DNA of 64,000 bases from Luidia sarsii (lineage: Eukaryota; Echinodermata; Asteroidea; Paxillosida; Luidiidae), in assembly GCA_949987565.1 (NCBI GenBank), contig OX465103.1:25499963-25563962 (forward strand), in the 5' to 3' direction. The position numbers and the translations under genes are program-made. This document shows, piece by piece, positions 20,537-32,600 of this stretch. Within the stretch, counting starts at the first letter, position 1; each line of letters begins with the position of its first letter. The notes below the pieces were generated by a model. That model did no database searches, was not told where the DNA came from, and saw only the letters and a list, made by a program, of their open reading frames with translations.

Positions 20537-23500
20537 ATGGACATGGAGAAAGAGGCACCACAGCGCCCATCGCGGCGCCCGCACCCGTGGCGCTGGGCCA
20601 TCCTCTTCTCCCGCTTCTTCTGGTCCTTCATCGGCCTGGGCATCTTCAAGTCGTTCGGCATCTTCATCCCGCAGTTCGTGAGCAGCTTCCGCACCACCAC
20701 GGCCGTGGCGGGCGTGGTCAGCAGTCTGACGATCGGCTTCGGCATGTTCATCACCGGTAACGCTAATCCTCCCTTTCATGACAATTCCGAACATTTCACA
20801 CACACGGACGCATTTTCAGAAAATTAAAAAAGTAACACACAAACATGTTGCGAATTGCTTACAGAGGAAAACTAATGAAAAGCTTGAAAAGCTTGACAGC
20901 TTGAAAAGCTTGACATCTTGAAAAGCTTGACAGCTTGAAAAGCTTGACATCAACCATTAATTGATTGTCTACCCTTAGATGCTATGGTGAATGTCACTCC
21001 TCTCTCACGTTTTCCATTTATTATGAATTTTTGACGGTGTTTTCATCCTAACTTACATTAGGATTACTTACATTACGTACGGTCTTTATACACTTGAAGC
21101 TTGGAATGTTCATGCTCGGGCTAATGGTCAATGTTTCCACCAATTGTCAAGTGATTTCCTCTACCCGGTATCTCACCATTGACATCCATTGAAAATGCAT
21201 TTCTGAATTTTTTCATCGAGCTGCCCGTAGGGCAGGGCGCCCGAGATGTTGATGACGTCAAATCTTTTGGAGACGTAACCAACCTTACCCTTACATCGTT
21301 AAACTAAAGTTGTGTTCAAAAAAGGCAATCGCAAATAGCCTACCTTGTTTTGTTTGGTAAATATACATGGCAGACGCTCAAATGCTAACAGTTTTGTGAC
21401 AATGCCTCATAATATTCATGAGGACGTCATGAAGACATAATTGCAATTCATGACAACAGATACTTTGGTAGAAAGATTCAGCCTTTGGCGGTCATCAGAA
21501 CTCGACAAGATTTGTGGCCACGCAAGTCAGTTAATTAATTTATGATGGGCTTATAAGCTTACTGCGTTATTTAGCAACAACGTTTCGTTAAACTTATTTG
21601 TGCGCTATAATTTGATTGAAGTAGTTTTAATTCGGCTGCGAGGCAATTTCTGTTCCATGTAGTATATAGGCCTACATAATGGGTATTTGGAGCCAAATCT
21701 TCGTATTCATTTATGCAAAAGCACGTAGATGGTTTGTGTCCAGTGTCTTTTTGTGAAAAATATTACATGTAATCACGGTGTGTCATCAGCTCTGGTCTGA
21801 CGAACAGGTTTAACCCTATCTGCACTGTGAGCCTCAGAGGCCTCTCCATATTCGCGACCGCTAAATGGTTTAGAGTCTCATGACTTTTTTCCCCTAATAC
21901 CTAATTAATGTACATATCGGGCATACCTATCTGGTGTTACATGTCAATTAACAATGCGCATCTCATTACAATTGCATATATTTAATTGTGTACAATTTAC
22001 AACCATCAGACAGTGGCTTGTATTTATTTCTGAATCGTGCTCAAGAATTGCTGCTGCACCAATTCAATGCCTCTGTATAATTTTGAGAGAAACTGATCAC
22101 AGTATGGATACAATAAACAAACATACGAAATAAAAACAATGAAAACGTCAGGAAATTTTTTGCTTCTTCGTTTCTTCGGCAGGTCCTTTCATTGGGGCTC
22201 TCTTGAAGATATGGGACGCTCGAAGGGTAACCATGACGGGTGGAGCACTGGCTGGCGTCTCCCTATTTGTGGCCTCGTTCTCAACAGGAATGGCAGAGAT
22301 GGCCGCCTGCCTGGCAAGCATGAGTGAGTCAGGAAGTCTTCGTGTGTCTTCTTGCTTGTCATTTGCATATCGAGTGTGGTGCAAACCCTCATTGGATTGC
22401 ACGCTCACCCGAAAGAGCTGATAAAGACTAACAACCGGAAAAAAATACACTGGGGAAGACGGGCCTCCAGTTTGGTTATGATTATGGGGGTGACCCCTTT
22501 GTTGATCAAGTAACGTGTCCAGCGCAAAGTACAATCTCATTAAAAGGTAGAATACCAAGTCGAGTAGAGTTTTACACTATATTTCGGATAGGCCTGAGGC
22601 GATTTTCATTTCATTTCACGATGCATCTATATGTATGTTCTGTTGGCAGGCATTGGCTTAGCTATGATTCAGGTGGCCGGCGTTAAGTCCATCATGGACT
22701 ACTTTCCGGACAGCTTTGCCACGGCCAACGGCGTGTCCCTGGCTGGGGGCACGGTGGGCATGATGGTCCTACCGCTGCTGGTCGACCGACTGGTGTTCGT
22801 CTACGGCTGGCGGAGCGCCCTGGGCCTCGTGGCTGTGTTCTCCCTCAACTACATCGCCTGTGGGGCAATGCTCAGACCCCTACCTGGGACTGAACCGGCC
22901 AAGTACGCCAGACAAAGCGATGGAGCCAGATCCCGATCGTCTTCGAAGCCGATGTCGGATAAGGATCGACTGCTGGGCTCGGATGAAGATCGCCCGAGCC
23001 TCGCCCAGCGGCTGGCCGAGATGCTCCGGGACCGGTTCGACACCCGGCTCCTAGGCGAGCCCATTTTCGTGGTCTACCAGGCGGTGAACGTCCTGAACGG
23101 CGTCATCTACAGCAGCTGGCACCTCTTCCTCATCCCCCAGGGACTGGAGCTGGGCTACGGGGCCGCGCTCTCTGCCCTACTGGCCACCTTCGGCGGCCTG
23201 GGCGCGCTGGTGGGGCGGTTGGGCCACGGCAGCATTGTGGACCGCCAGCTGATGCGCTCGTCTACGCTGATGGCCGCGTCCACGCTGCTCTTCGCCGCGG
23301 CCAACCTGACCAACCCGCTGGCGCTGTCCTCGTACGGCGCTCTGGCCGCCCTGGCATTCGTCTCCGGAATAGCGATCGGGGCCATATATCCCTTGTCCTT
23401 CGTCCTGATGCGAGAGATAATCGGTGATCGGCACACGTCCGCGTACGGCTGGCTCTTCCTCTCTCACGGCGGGGGGCAAGTCATCGGTGGTTTACTCTCT

Positions 23501-23711
23501 GGTAGGTGGTCTCCCGGGAACGAGAGGGGTCGTTTTCTGGGCGACCATTTAGCAAGCTTTCGTTTCATAACGGTTGAAATCTACGGTAGTTCTGTAATAG
23601 TTCAGTCCCGCTGCTAGGCCTACTACCCTACTCTTTAGTCAAAAGGGCATCTAACCAAGGAGGTGTGACCTAACCAACGCCTGCTGAATCTCCGTAAATG
23701 GACATTTTTTT

Positions 23712-23752
<41 letters not shown>

Positions 23753-23930
23753 AATTTCTTGGGTAGGTCTGTGTATATATTTATGTATCTTGTCTTCGAC
23801 AGGTTGGATTCATGACGTGACGGGGGCGTACGAGTTTGTCTTTGTGATTCTGGGCGGTCTTGCCGTCACTATGGCAGTCATTCTTGTCAGCACCAGATGT
23901 CTCCTGACGTGCTGCGAACCGGACAAGTGA
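20537..23930 (+). CDS. SLC16/monocarboxylate-transporter-like MFS protein, copy B
   Basis: Exons 20537-20756, 22183-22323, 22650-23501 and 23803-23930 have the same lengths and phases as copy A and an open frame of 446 codons. Differences from A include FFWSFIGLGIFKSFG in TM1, SIGLAMIQVAGVKS at the start of exon 3, AVFSLNY for GAFSLNY, a loop with ARQSDGARSRSSS, and the tail CCEPDK. All splice sites are intact, so it looks functional. Its intron 1 is about 1.4 kb with a short, unexpanded pyrimidine stretch before the acceptor. Confidence 0.88.
20879..20953. repeat. Short tandem repeat of GAAAAGCTTGACA units
   Basis: Five units alternating GAAAAGCTTGACAGCTT and GAAAAGCTTGACATCTT, in intron 1 of copy B. 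The same stretch in copy A has no array. Confidence 0.9.
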
Positions 23931-24929
23931 TTACTTGTGATACCACGCTTTGTGAATAACTATATTACAAAACTAACGATGATTTAATATCTGCAGTTAT
24001 GCGTTATGTAATAGTCCCTTTTGTGAGCCAGTGTGGCTCTGGATAGTGCTGATGACTTGACGTTTCGGACGGTATAGTCAATTCTGATCTATGTCTGACG
24101 TCACACGCCACTGATCGGATAGGCAACGTCACTAGAATACACTGTTCTTTCATTTCAAGTTGAGGCTCGACCTCGACCTCACTGAATGCTATGGCATACA
24201 TCCCCCTTCCTCCCACAGCTGGCCTATCTGGAGCCGTCATCGCCTGTCAGTTAAGAATGCCCAATTCCCATAGCACATGAATGTCCTGACTGGCGTTATG
24301 AATTTACTTTGCCTGCTTTACTGTTGAATGCCTTCCAAGAAAAGGGGGCATATTCGAAGTATGGGCGATCGTTGTAAATTTGCATAATAATGAACTGTTG
24401 CTGGCTGCATTTGTGAGGTGGATTTGGTAGGTTCCTTTAAAGGCAATAGGGCTTTACCAGGAGCCTCTATTCTAGCTTGCGACCTCAGTCCAGTCAAGAC
24501 TACAATAGTCTATCGGCAAGCTATTATAGGCCTATACTCATAAAAATTTGCATGCTTCCTGTGTATAATGTGTGCAAAGACGTGGTAGGAAGAAAGAATT
24601 ATAAGAGAAGACTATGCTCGAGCTCTTCGGCTGGTGAACGGCGGTGCGTTCAGTGAGCTTCCCCGGATACTGAAACCCGGGTTACCCCCAAGTGACCCTG
24701 CTTCCGCTTCGGGTAAGTTTGGGAGTAATGACGTCAGACCATCCAGGTGCTGACCGAGGTAGAGCCTGATAAAGCTACGTAATCAAACGCACCTATGATA
24801 TAAAGCTTTCGCTGCATATACCGATACGGTATAGCATACCATGCCATAACATGCTCTATCTGTACGAAACGTTGGGTTATCGGCACTTTTCAGCCCCATA
24901 CTAACTTGCACAGGAGATTATGTACCATT

Positions 24930-25178
24930 GCCGTTTACGAAATGAAGGCTTGGGCTCGGGCTTAAGCTTCGGTCATATTTTTCTTACTTGTTATAATATC
25001 ACAGGCATCTAAAAATAAGCGTTTGGCCTCAGTTTCTTGGTGAATACTCTTTATACATGTATACCTATCAAAACAGCACACCTTCAAATTCGGAAACAAA
25101 CCACAACCTTGATTTTCAGGCTTTGTCAGACGGAGACGAAGCCTGAGCCCGAGCATAAGCCTTCGTTTCGTAAACGGC
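24930..25178. mobile_element. GCCTGAGCC inverted-repeat element in the copy B flank
   Basis: Begins GCCGTTTACGAAATGAAGGC and ends CGTTTCGTAAACGGC. It occupies the same flank position as 13461-13690, so it was present before the A/B duplication. Confidence 0.8.
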
Positions 25179-26639
25179 AATAGTAGCCTATCCCTGAAAG
25201 GTCATTACATTTTGAGTCAGTATTCAGCATGCAAACGGTGTTAGAACTTGCAACATCCGTGCTCCAAGCATTCGGTCCAATTGCCAGACGCACGAAGGTT
25301 CGAGCGATAAATTCCGTAACTGAAATAAACTAGCCTGAATGTCCTTGGTTTACATCAATAATTCCTGCCTGTGTGCATCGGGAAATTAGTAATATTTATT
25401 TGGTTTTATTATATTGATAACTAGGCCTGTAGGCCTATAGTATATAGTATAGAATGAAAACAGGAGGAATAGATAAAATGCTACACACAATGAGACAGTG
25501 TTCTTGAACTGTGATAAAATAAACAATGAAATGGTCTAATGCTTTTGTACAAAAAGGGAGTAATTATACAATAGCAAGTTAGCAATAATTTTTGTCTGCC
25601 GTCACACGTCACTAATGGGACGGGCAGCAGCGTGGCTAATGGAGGGCGTGGGGACGTCTGCCCCGCCCCCATGAAAGCTCGTTGACACCCACTCGCACCC
25701 CACTGGGAATTTGAGTGTAGTTGATCTCATACCAGCCCAAAATAATGGATGTCCGCCCCCACGATATTCGGACTGAAATAAACAAGCCTGTCCTTGGTTT
25801 GTATTCAATAATTCCTGCCTGAGTGCATCTGGAAATTAGTCATATTCATTTATGTATGATAATAGCATATCAATTATAATTCTAAAATTAAAAAACAAAA
25901 ACAGGTGGAAGAGAGAAAATTCTTCACACAATGAAAAAAAAATTCTTGAACTGCGATCAAATAAGCAATGAAATAGTCTAAAGCTTTTGTAAAAAAGGGA
26001 ATAATTATACCACAGTTGTTTGTTTTATTATTAAATAAATAATGTCGTACTCCTAGAAATAATTCAGTGAAATTACAATCTTCTAGGCCCTATTGGTTTT
26101 GCTGTCATTTTCCCGATGGCTAAAATGGAATTACATGCACGTAGCTATAGGCCTATTATTTGGTAATGGTTTCCACACACGGAATGTTAGCTCGTTTACG
26201 CGTGTACGGCTTACAAACGATGATTCGGGTACTGAAATTATTTTACTGAAGTAAACCGTAATTGCATTTTGTGTCATTCTCAATCTGCATATGCATGGAA
26301 AGTTATTGTATGTCAGGCTGCGACGATTTTAAGCAGGCGTACATGTACTTGTCAACAGATAGGCCTCTTTGGTTTCTTACAGTTAAGTCGAAGATTAAAT
26401 TTATTCGGATCTGCATGTATTTCGGTAGTCAGTCTTGGGCCAAGACGTCAGTAATCGATAGTTGATTGAGAGCGCGTTCTTGAATAATTTGTAATAGCGC
26501 GCCCTCTTGTGACGTACTTTGTCCAACTTTGCTGGCTCGATTTCCCATTATCTACAAGCCTATTTGATTTCCATTGAAATAAGCTGCATCCATTTTGTGT
26601 GATGCCGGAGCTTTGATTCAGACATTTCTGAAAAATGGC

Positions 26640-26712
26640 AAAGATAACTGGACATCTCAGATGGTCAGAGCGTTGGTACACAAAAACATAGGTCTCGGTT
26701 CCGGTCCAGTCC
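26640..26712 (+). mobile_element. tRNA-derived SINE copy
   Basis: Reads ATCTCAGATGGTCAGAGCG (A box), then an anticodon-arm-like GTTGGTACACAAAAACA and a degraded B box GGTCTCGGTTCCGGTCCAGT. A transposon was inserted just after it at 26725. Confidence 0.75.
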
Positions 26713-26724
26713 AAAAAGAAAATT

Positions 26725-27187
26725 GTGACCCGGCACAGCGACATGAGGAATATCCCACCAAAACACTTTTCCAGTAAACAACGCCTGAAGTCAAAGTATC
26801 TTCTCAATTCGATTAAATATCAATTTTTGTTTTGTGTATTTTCGGAAAGTTAATGTATTGGAGGACGTTATGTCCAAAGGATTTTTTCCGAAATCCGTCT
26901 CTAAAAACCGAGGATTAAGGGGGAGTGTTTGTATACTGTTTTCATGAAAATGTAAAGTTCCTGCCTTTTTGAATGGCTGCTTTCGAGGAGTTAAAATAGC
27001 GCTGCTGTATTGTGTCTGGTGCGAAATGAACGAGCGAAGTCCCCTTGTATTATTTACAACATTTACTAGTTCATACGGAAATAAATTTGATGTCATTTGA
27101 AAGCTAATGGAATACTCTTTCACATCATTAGAAAATCTCAAAATCTCAAAAGTGGGGGTTATTCCTCATTATGCTGTGCCGGGTCAC
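26725..27187. mobile_element. GTGACCCGGCACA terminal-inverted-repeat element, copy 2
   Basis: Starts GTGACCCGGCACAGCGACAT followed by GAGGAATA and ends TATGCTGTGCCGGGTCAC. Flanked on both sides by AATT. 463 bases, no coding capacity. Confidence 0.88.
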
Positions 27188-29642
27188 AATTGCCATTTTT
27201 CATGTTTGAAATAGTTTTCATGGTTTTCAATGGTTGAAAAAAAGTTCTCAGTCAGTCTTTCCTTTTTTCTTTTTTTTGGGCCTTGATTCAGACGTGGCAA
27301 CTGACACTCTCCCTTCCTCTTCGGTAGTGTAAAAAAAAGGACGACAGTGGTGAACATTTGCATTCTCATTACTCATTCTACTGTCGTACTTGTTTAAATA
27401 TACCATTAGCACTATCGACGCAATGCCTGGGGTTGCGTTTTAGATAATACTGGCGGGCCTATCTGTTCGCGAATTCTGTTCGCCTATAAATGCTACCTAT
27501 ACATGTACGACGGATAATGCACTGTATCGCCCCCGCGTATCAACTCAGAGCCAAAGAGAATCAACCTCATTCGACCAAAGCAATGGCTCAAACCGAAGAA
27601 GTCTCATGTCCAAGTTCCACTGTATTTTGTCCGACTGCACACATCCTCTTAACTCGGCGATTGTTATGAACAATTTGTGCAGAATATGTCGGCTAAATCT
27701 TAAAACAAACAAGTATGAACATTCCTTTTTAACAATTGATAAGGACTATCCAGTTTCCAATTGTAATTTTACTAGATGAGTGTTTGGGACGTAGACTATT
27801 TGCCACAATGTATTCCACAATAAGGTGTTGGGGGTTATCACTTCTGTAGGGGGCTTATTCAATAATCAACAGGTTTTTTTTCTGATTGTCCTTTTTAACA
27901 CGATTCAGGGCTACGTTTCAATTTTACTAAATGTTGTGTGTATTGACTTTATGTGTAGTGCTTATATGGATATTTTATTTGCCGCTCTTGGGCGCATATT
28001 CTTAACACTTTAACTTGTGTGTTGTATTTATGCTCTTCAAAGGACAACTAAATTCATGCGTGTGACATGACGAACAATTCAGTAGTTCGGGCTGGGGTTG
28101 TGTTACGCATTTCTTCCGCCTGCCGATTCGCGTCAGTGCAGCATTGTTTTCGCCATACGGGCATACAGGTAATGTCACTGGTTGTCGCTCGAGTTCTGAC
28201 TATTTACACGGCAACCGGCAAAAATGTGTGAATTTCACTGGTAGCAGACCTAAGGCTGACAAGCTTTTCGATCTTCCAGCAACAGTTAAATGATATGATT
28301 GTGTTACGTAAGTTGAGTAGTAGCGCAACAGGCATGGCATGAACTACACGCTGTAAATAAAAGCATGAGCGAACATGGCGGCCCGCTTGTCCAACCCCGA
28401 ACTGGTGAGTCCCCCCTGGTCCCCTGAACATTCATTAATGTCGGACCAAGAACCCTATTATATAAGAGAAGGCTTAACATTTGGTTTTCGTATTGGTTAT
28501 GTAGGCCCACGGGTGTGCAGGGTTCAGGCTAGAGCCGGGTGAATTCCGGCTTATTCACCATTCATCTTATCGAGCGGGTGAAAGATGTGCGCAGGCGCTT
28601 GGTTAGCGAAGTCAGACATAAAGTCTGCCTTTCGGCTTTTTCCCGTTCACACTGTACATTGTGAATCGTTGGTCTTCACTTTTCAGGTTTGAAAACCTGT
28701 GTGGAAAGATTCACGCTGTGCTTGGCAAGCGCAAGATCACGTTGGTGAAGGTGCAATTTTTAGTTGGTTCATTAAATTTTGTTTGCAAGGATGTTTTCAC
28801 CGTGTAGAGCCTTTTTTGGGGGGCGGCTGATTGCACTTTCACGTGGTCTCACCAGGCATCATCACCAGGCCCGTATGTTTGTGGGGGCCAGGGTACACCT
28901 GCATACTGCATAATAGTGGATGGAATTTCCTATGAATCTCAATGGGGCACGTCAGTTCAGAACAGGGAGATCCGTCTGTCATTGGGTCAGCACCGAGCCA
29001 CTGCAGCTGTCAAGGAGAGATAAAAAAAAGCGCTTTCTAAGTTCCAAAGTTCACTGATTATCAGTGAGCACTCACTCAAGCTTCCGAACTTCCCTCTCCC
29101 TCCGAGCTCCCATCTCCCTCAGTCCCTCTCCCCCTCTGCCTCTACCTCCACCTCCCCTCCCCCAAGTCACTAGTACTAGTTTGTGCAAAAGCCCAAGCTT
29201 GCCCATGAAAAATAACAGTAGAAAACCTAATTGTTTTTATTTCGAATTAGTAATTCGTTATAACGAATAAGTGTCCTACATATTTTGTGTTTAACCTTGG
29301 CCCGATTTGGGTTTTTTGTATGGGTCACGCAGTCGCCTATTCACTGCATGCCGTTGAGGATCACTGCACTCCTGGCTAGCTGTGCACGAGACCCCAATTC
29401 ACGTTATGCAGCCGCTTGTTTGTGACACACAGTGCCCAATCATCGCCTGCTATACCTCGCAACTCCAAATTATTCACCTATTCAATTGTTCATTTATTCA
29501 TCCCTTCCTCCAAAGCAAACCGGTCACCTGACTCCGAGGCCAGTACCGTACACTTCGGCAGGACAGCGAGGCAGTGTACCGCTTACTCGCTGCCATTTCG
29601 GTGGCCGGTCGTCGTTGCTTTCTCCCCCGTTGCTCACCGTGT

Positions 29643-32600
29643 ATGGACATGGAGAAAGAGGCACCACAGCGCCCATCGCGGCGCCCGCACCCGTGGCGCT
29701 GGGCCATCCTCTTCTCCCGCTTCTTCGTGGCCTTCATCGGCCTGGGCACCTTCAAGTCGTTCGGCATCTTCATCCCGCAGTTTGTGAGCAGCTTCCGCAC
29801 CACCACGGCCGTGGCGGGCGTGGTCAGCAGTCTGACGATCGGCTTCGGCCTATTCATCACCGGTAACTCTTTCCCTCGGTCCGTTTCATAACAGTCAACA
29901 TTTCACACACAGAAACGCCTATTCAGAAAAAATCAAATGTAACACACAAACACGTTGCGAATTGCTTACTGAGCAAAACTAATGACAGGGACAAAATGAC
30001 ATCAAATATCAAATTATTGTCTTGGCCTATATACCCGTTAATGTTATGGTGAATGTCATGCACTCCTCTCACATTTTCTATGTTTAATGAATCGTTGATG
30101 TTTTTTTCTTCCCGACTAACGATCTGTTTACATTTTGTTCTTCAAGCTTGGCATGTGCATTGTCTGGCTAATGATCAATGTATACACCAGTTTTCAAACG
30201 ATTTCCTCTATCTCACTATTAACATCGAGTGAAAATGCACTATTTTTCAACCTGCCCGTAGAGGGTACTCGAGATGTCGATGACGTCACGTTCATTTTTG
30301 GGAAGTAATGTAAAGTCAGTAGGGCCTTACCTTTTTTAAAACAAATTTCTTTCAAAGTTGCATGTTTGACTATCTCACCATTAGAGCTGGTTTCTCTTCA
30401 ATTTATTACGTAGATTCCAAAGAACACACCTTTCCCTATAGAGTCTGAACATTTAACAAACCAAGTTTGCCTTAAAACAAAATTGTTTGGTTTTAGTTTT
30501 ATCTAAAATGTTGAGTTTTCAAATTAAAAGTTGGGCTTTAATTGACTAATAATGAGGAGTACTGAACGACAATTGAGTAAACTGATGCCTCTGGATGATA
30601 TTTTGACCAACGTTGGTCAGAATAATTATTGGTTGAATATTTCCCAACATATGTTTTAATGCATGAAAAAGCAGTAGGTCTATATGGTGCATTGCACTTT
30701 ATTTATGCTGGGGTCACTATAGGCGTTAGATACGGTATAGTATAGCAACAACTCTCTGTGTGCTTATAGTTTGATTGTTACAGTATAGTTTTAATGCGGG
30801 CGCAAGGCAATTTACGTTACTACTATGAATACTTAATGGGTCTTCGGCACCTTGTCTTCGTATTCATTTTATGTAAAAGCTCGCAGATGGTTGGCATCCT
30901 GTGATTTTTTTTGTGAAAAATATTACTTGGGTGTGTCATCAGCTTTGGTCTGACGAACCGGTTTAACGTCAGTATGGTATAATGATTATCGACAATAAGT
31001 GTTCCTGTTAATTTGAACGCACCTAAAGAGAATAATTATTAGGCCATTCGTATCGCATGGTTTACCTGAATTTACTTTTATCACTTTTGATTTGCCCAAT
31101 ATCTTGTTCACGATGATGCATTATTTGGATGGATTCGTCCGATTGGTTTCTACTCTTTGGTAAAACGATTCCTAAGATAGACTAGATCGCTTTTATGTGA
31201 CGCTGTATCTGATGTCCCACGTAGGCCCTAGTTGAAAGTGAAATACTCTATGTCCATACTCTTCCATCCATCCATCCTGGGCTTTGTCGAATGATATGAA
31301 CTGCGGCACACTTCTGCTCTTGCCCTACTTGAATTTGCAGTGCAGTGTAGTACATGACTGTACTTCCAAAACCTTGCCAAACTAGCACACGGCCGATGCA
31401 AAAACAACAGTGGGCGCAGCTGCATTACTTTGCCATCACTCTGTGTTCGGATATATGGGGTTTCAAGAGGATTGACGAGACTATGCAGCTCGCATTGTTA
31501 CGGTGTTACCACGAAGTTTTTCGGTGGCACTAACGTAGTAGTAAATTCACATTAGTTTAGATTGTGATTTCTCGCTGGTCTGGAGTACGGTGCGCTAGGG
31601 AGAAGTTAAACTGAATCGAATTCCATGGTCTCCCGATCATATCAATGCTCTGCTGTGACGATCATTGCGGTAAATTCTCCCTTTATAAGGCTCGTGCGTA
31701 TAGACTGCACTGTCAGTCTGTCAAAAGACCGAACAGGGTATGGTCAAAAGCAAAGGGTAGCATTGAAAATGCTATTATGTTTGAAAACCTCGACTTTGAA
31801 TAAAGATAATCTATCCTGCACCTTGCCGAATGATACGCATTGCTGCACACTTGCCTTGCCCTATAGGCCTACTTGCATCATTTTGCTGTGCAGTGTAGTG
31901 AGCCTACGTCCAAAAACCTTGCCAAACTACAAGCACACGACCGATGCAGAAACAACAGTGGGCGCAGCTGCATCACTTTGCCATCACTCTGTGTTCGGAT
32001 ATATATGGGGTTTCAAGAGGATTGACGAGACTATGCAGCTCGCATCGCCGTGGTGTTACCAAGAGGTTCTTGTTGGAAAAAAAGGAATGAAAGAAACAAT
32101 CGAGCTAAATTCAATAAGGGCGATTCACGATACTAATAGGGTAGGCCTATTGCTAGCGTATCGGCAGAATATAAGCGTGTCGGGAATTGCCAGTAACGTG
32201 TCGGGCCGGATGCCACACTATTTGATCATGTTTAAATGCAGTTATGGTAACGATTTTTTTATTGACTTATCATTGACTTATTATTTTTTATTGACTTTAG
32301 TAACCTTTTCCCATTGACTTTTTCGTCATCATCACAAATGTATTTTTGTTAATAATTCATGAGAAAGTTACGACGCCCGATCGGGCCAGGTTTTCTATAT
32401 TTTTTTATTTTGCGAAATAACGCAATACCTTTCCAAAATAACGCAAAAGCTTTGCGAAACAAGGCAACAATATTGCAGGGAGGCAGATAGGCAGGGGGGC
32501 AGTGAGGCAGGCATGAAGGCAGGAATGGAGGCAGGGGGCAGGGGATACAGGCAGGGAGTCAGACAGGGAGGGAGGCAGGGAAGGGGAGTTAGGGAGGGAG

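Larger units (their letters stand above)
23931..29642. other. Downstream flank of copy B and upstream flank of copy C
   Basis: Carries flank sequence homologous to copies A and C up to about 28070 (for example TGCGTGTGACATGACGAACA at 28058, also at 39493). It contains inverted-repeat elements at 24930-25178 and 26725-27187 and a SINE at 26640-26712. From 29230 the upstream flank of copy C begins (TTAGTAATTCGTTATAACGA). Apart from one possible isolated first exon at 28375 (see findings) I see no gene. Confidence 0.55.

Noticed and set aside
31625..32317. 230-codon open frame in copy C intron 1
   Set aside because: It spans one member of a direct repeat, has no recognisable domain and no match in copies A or B.
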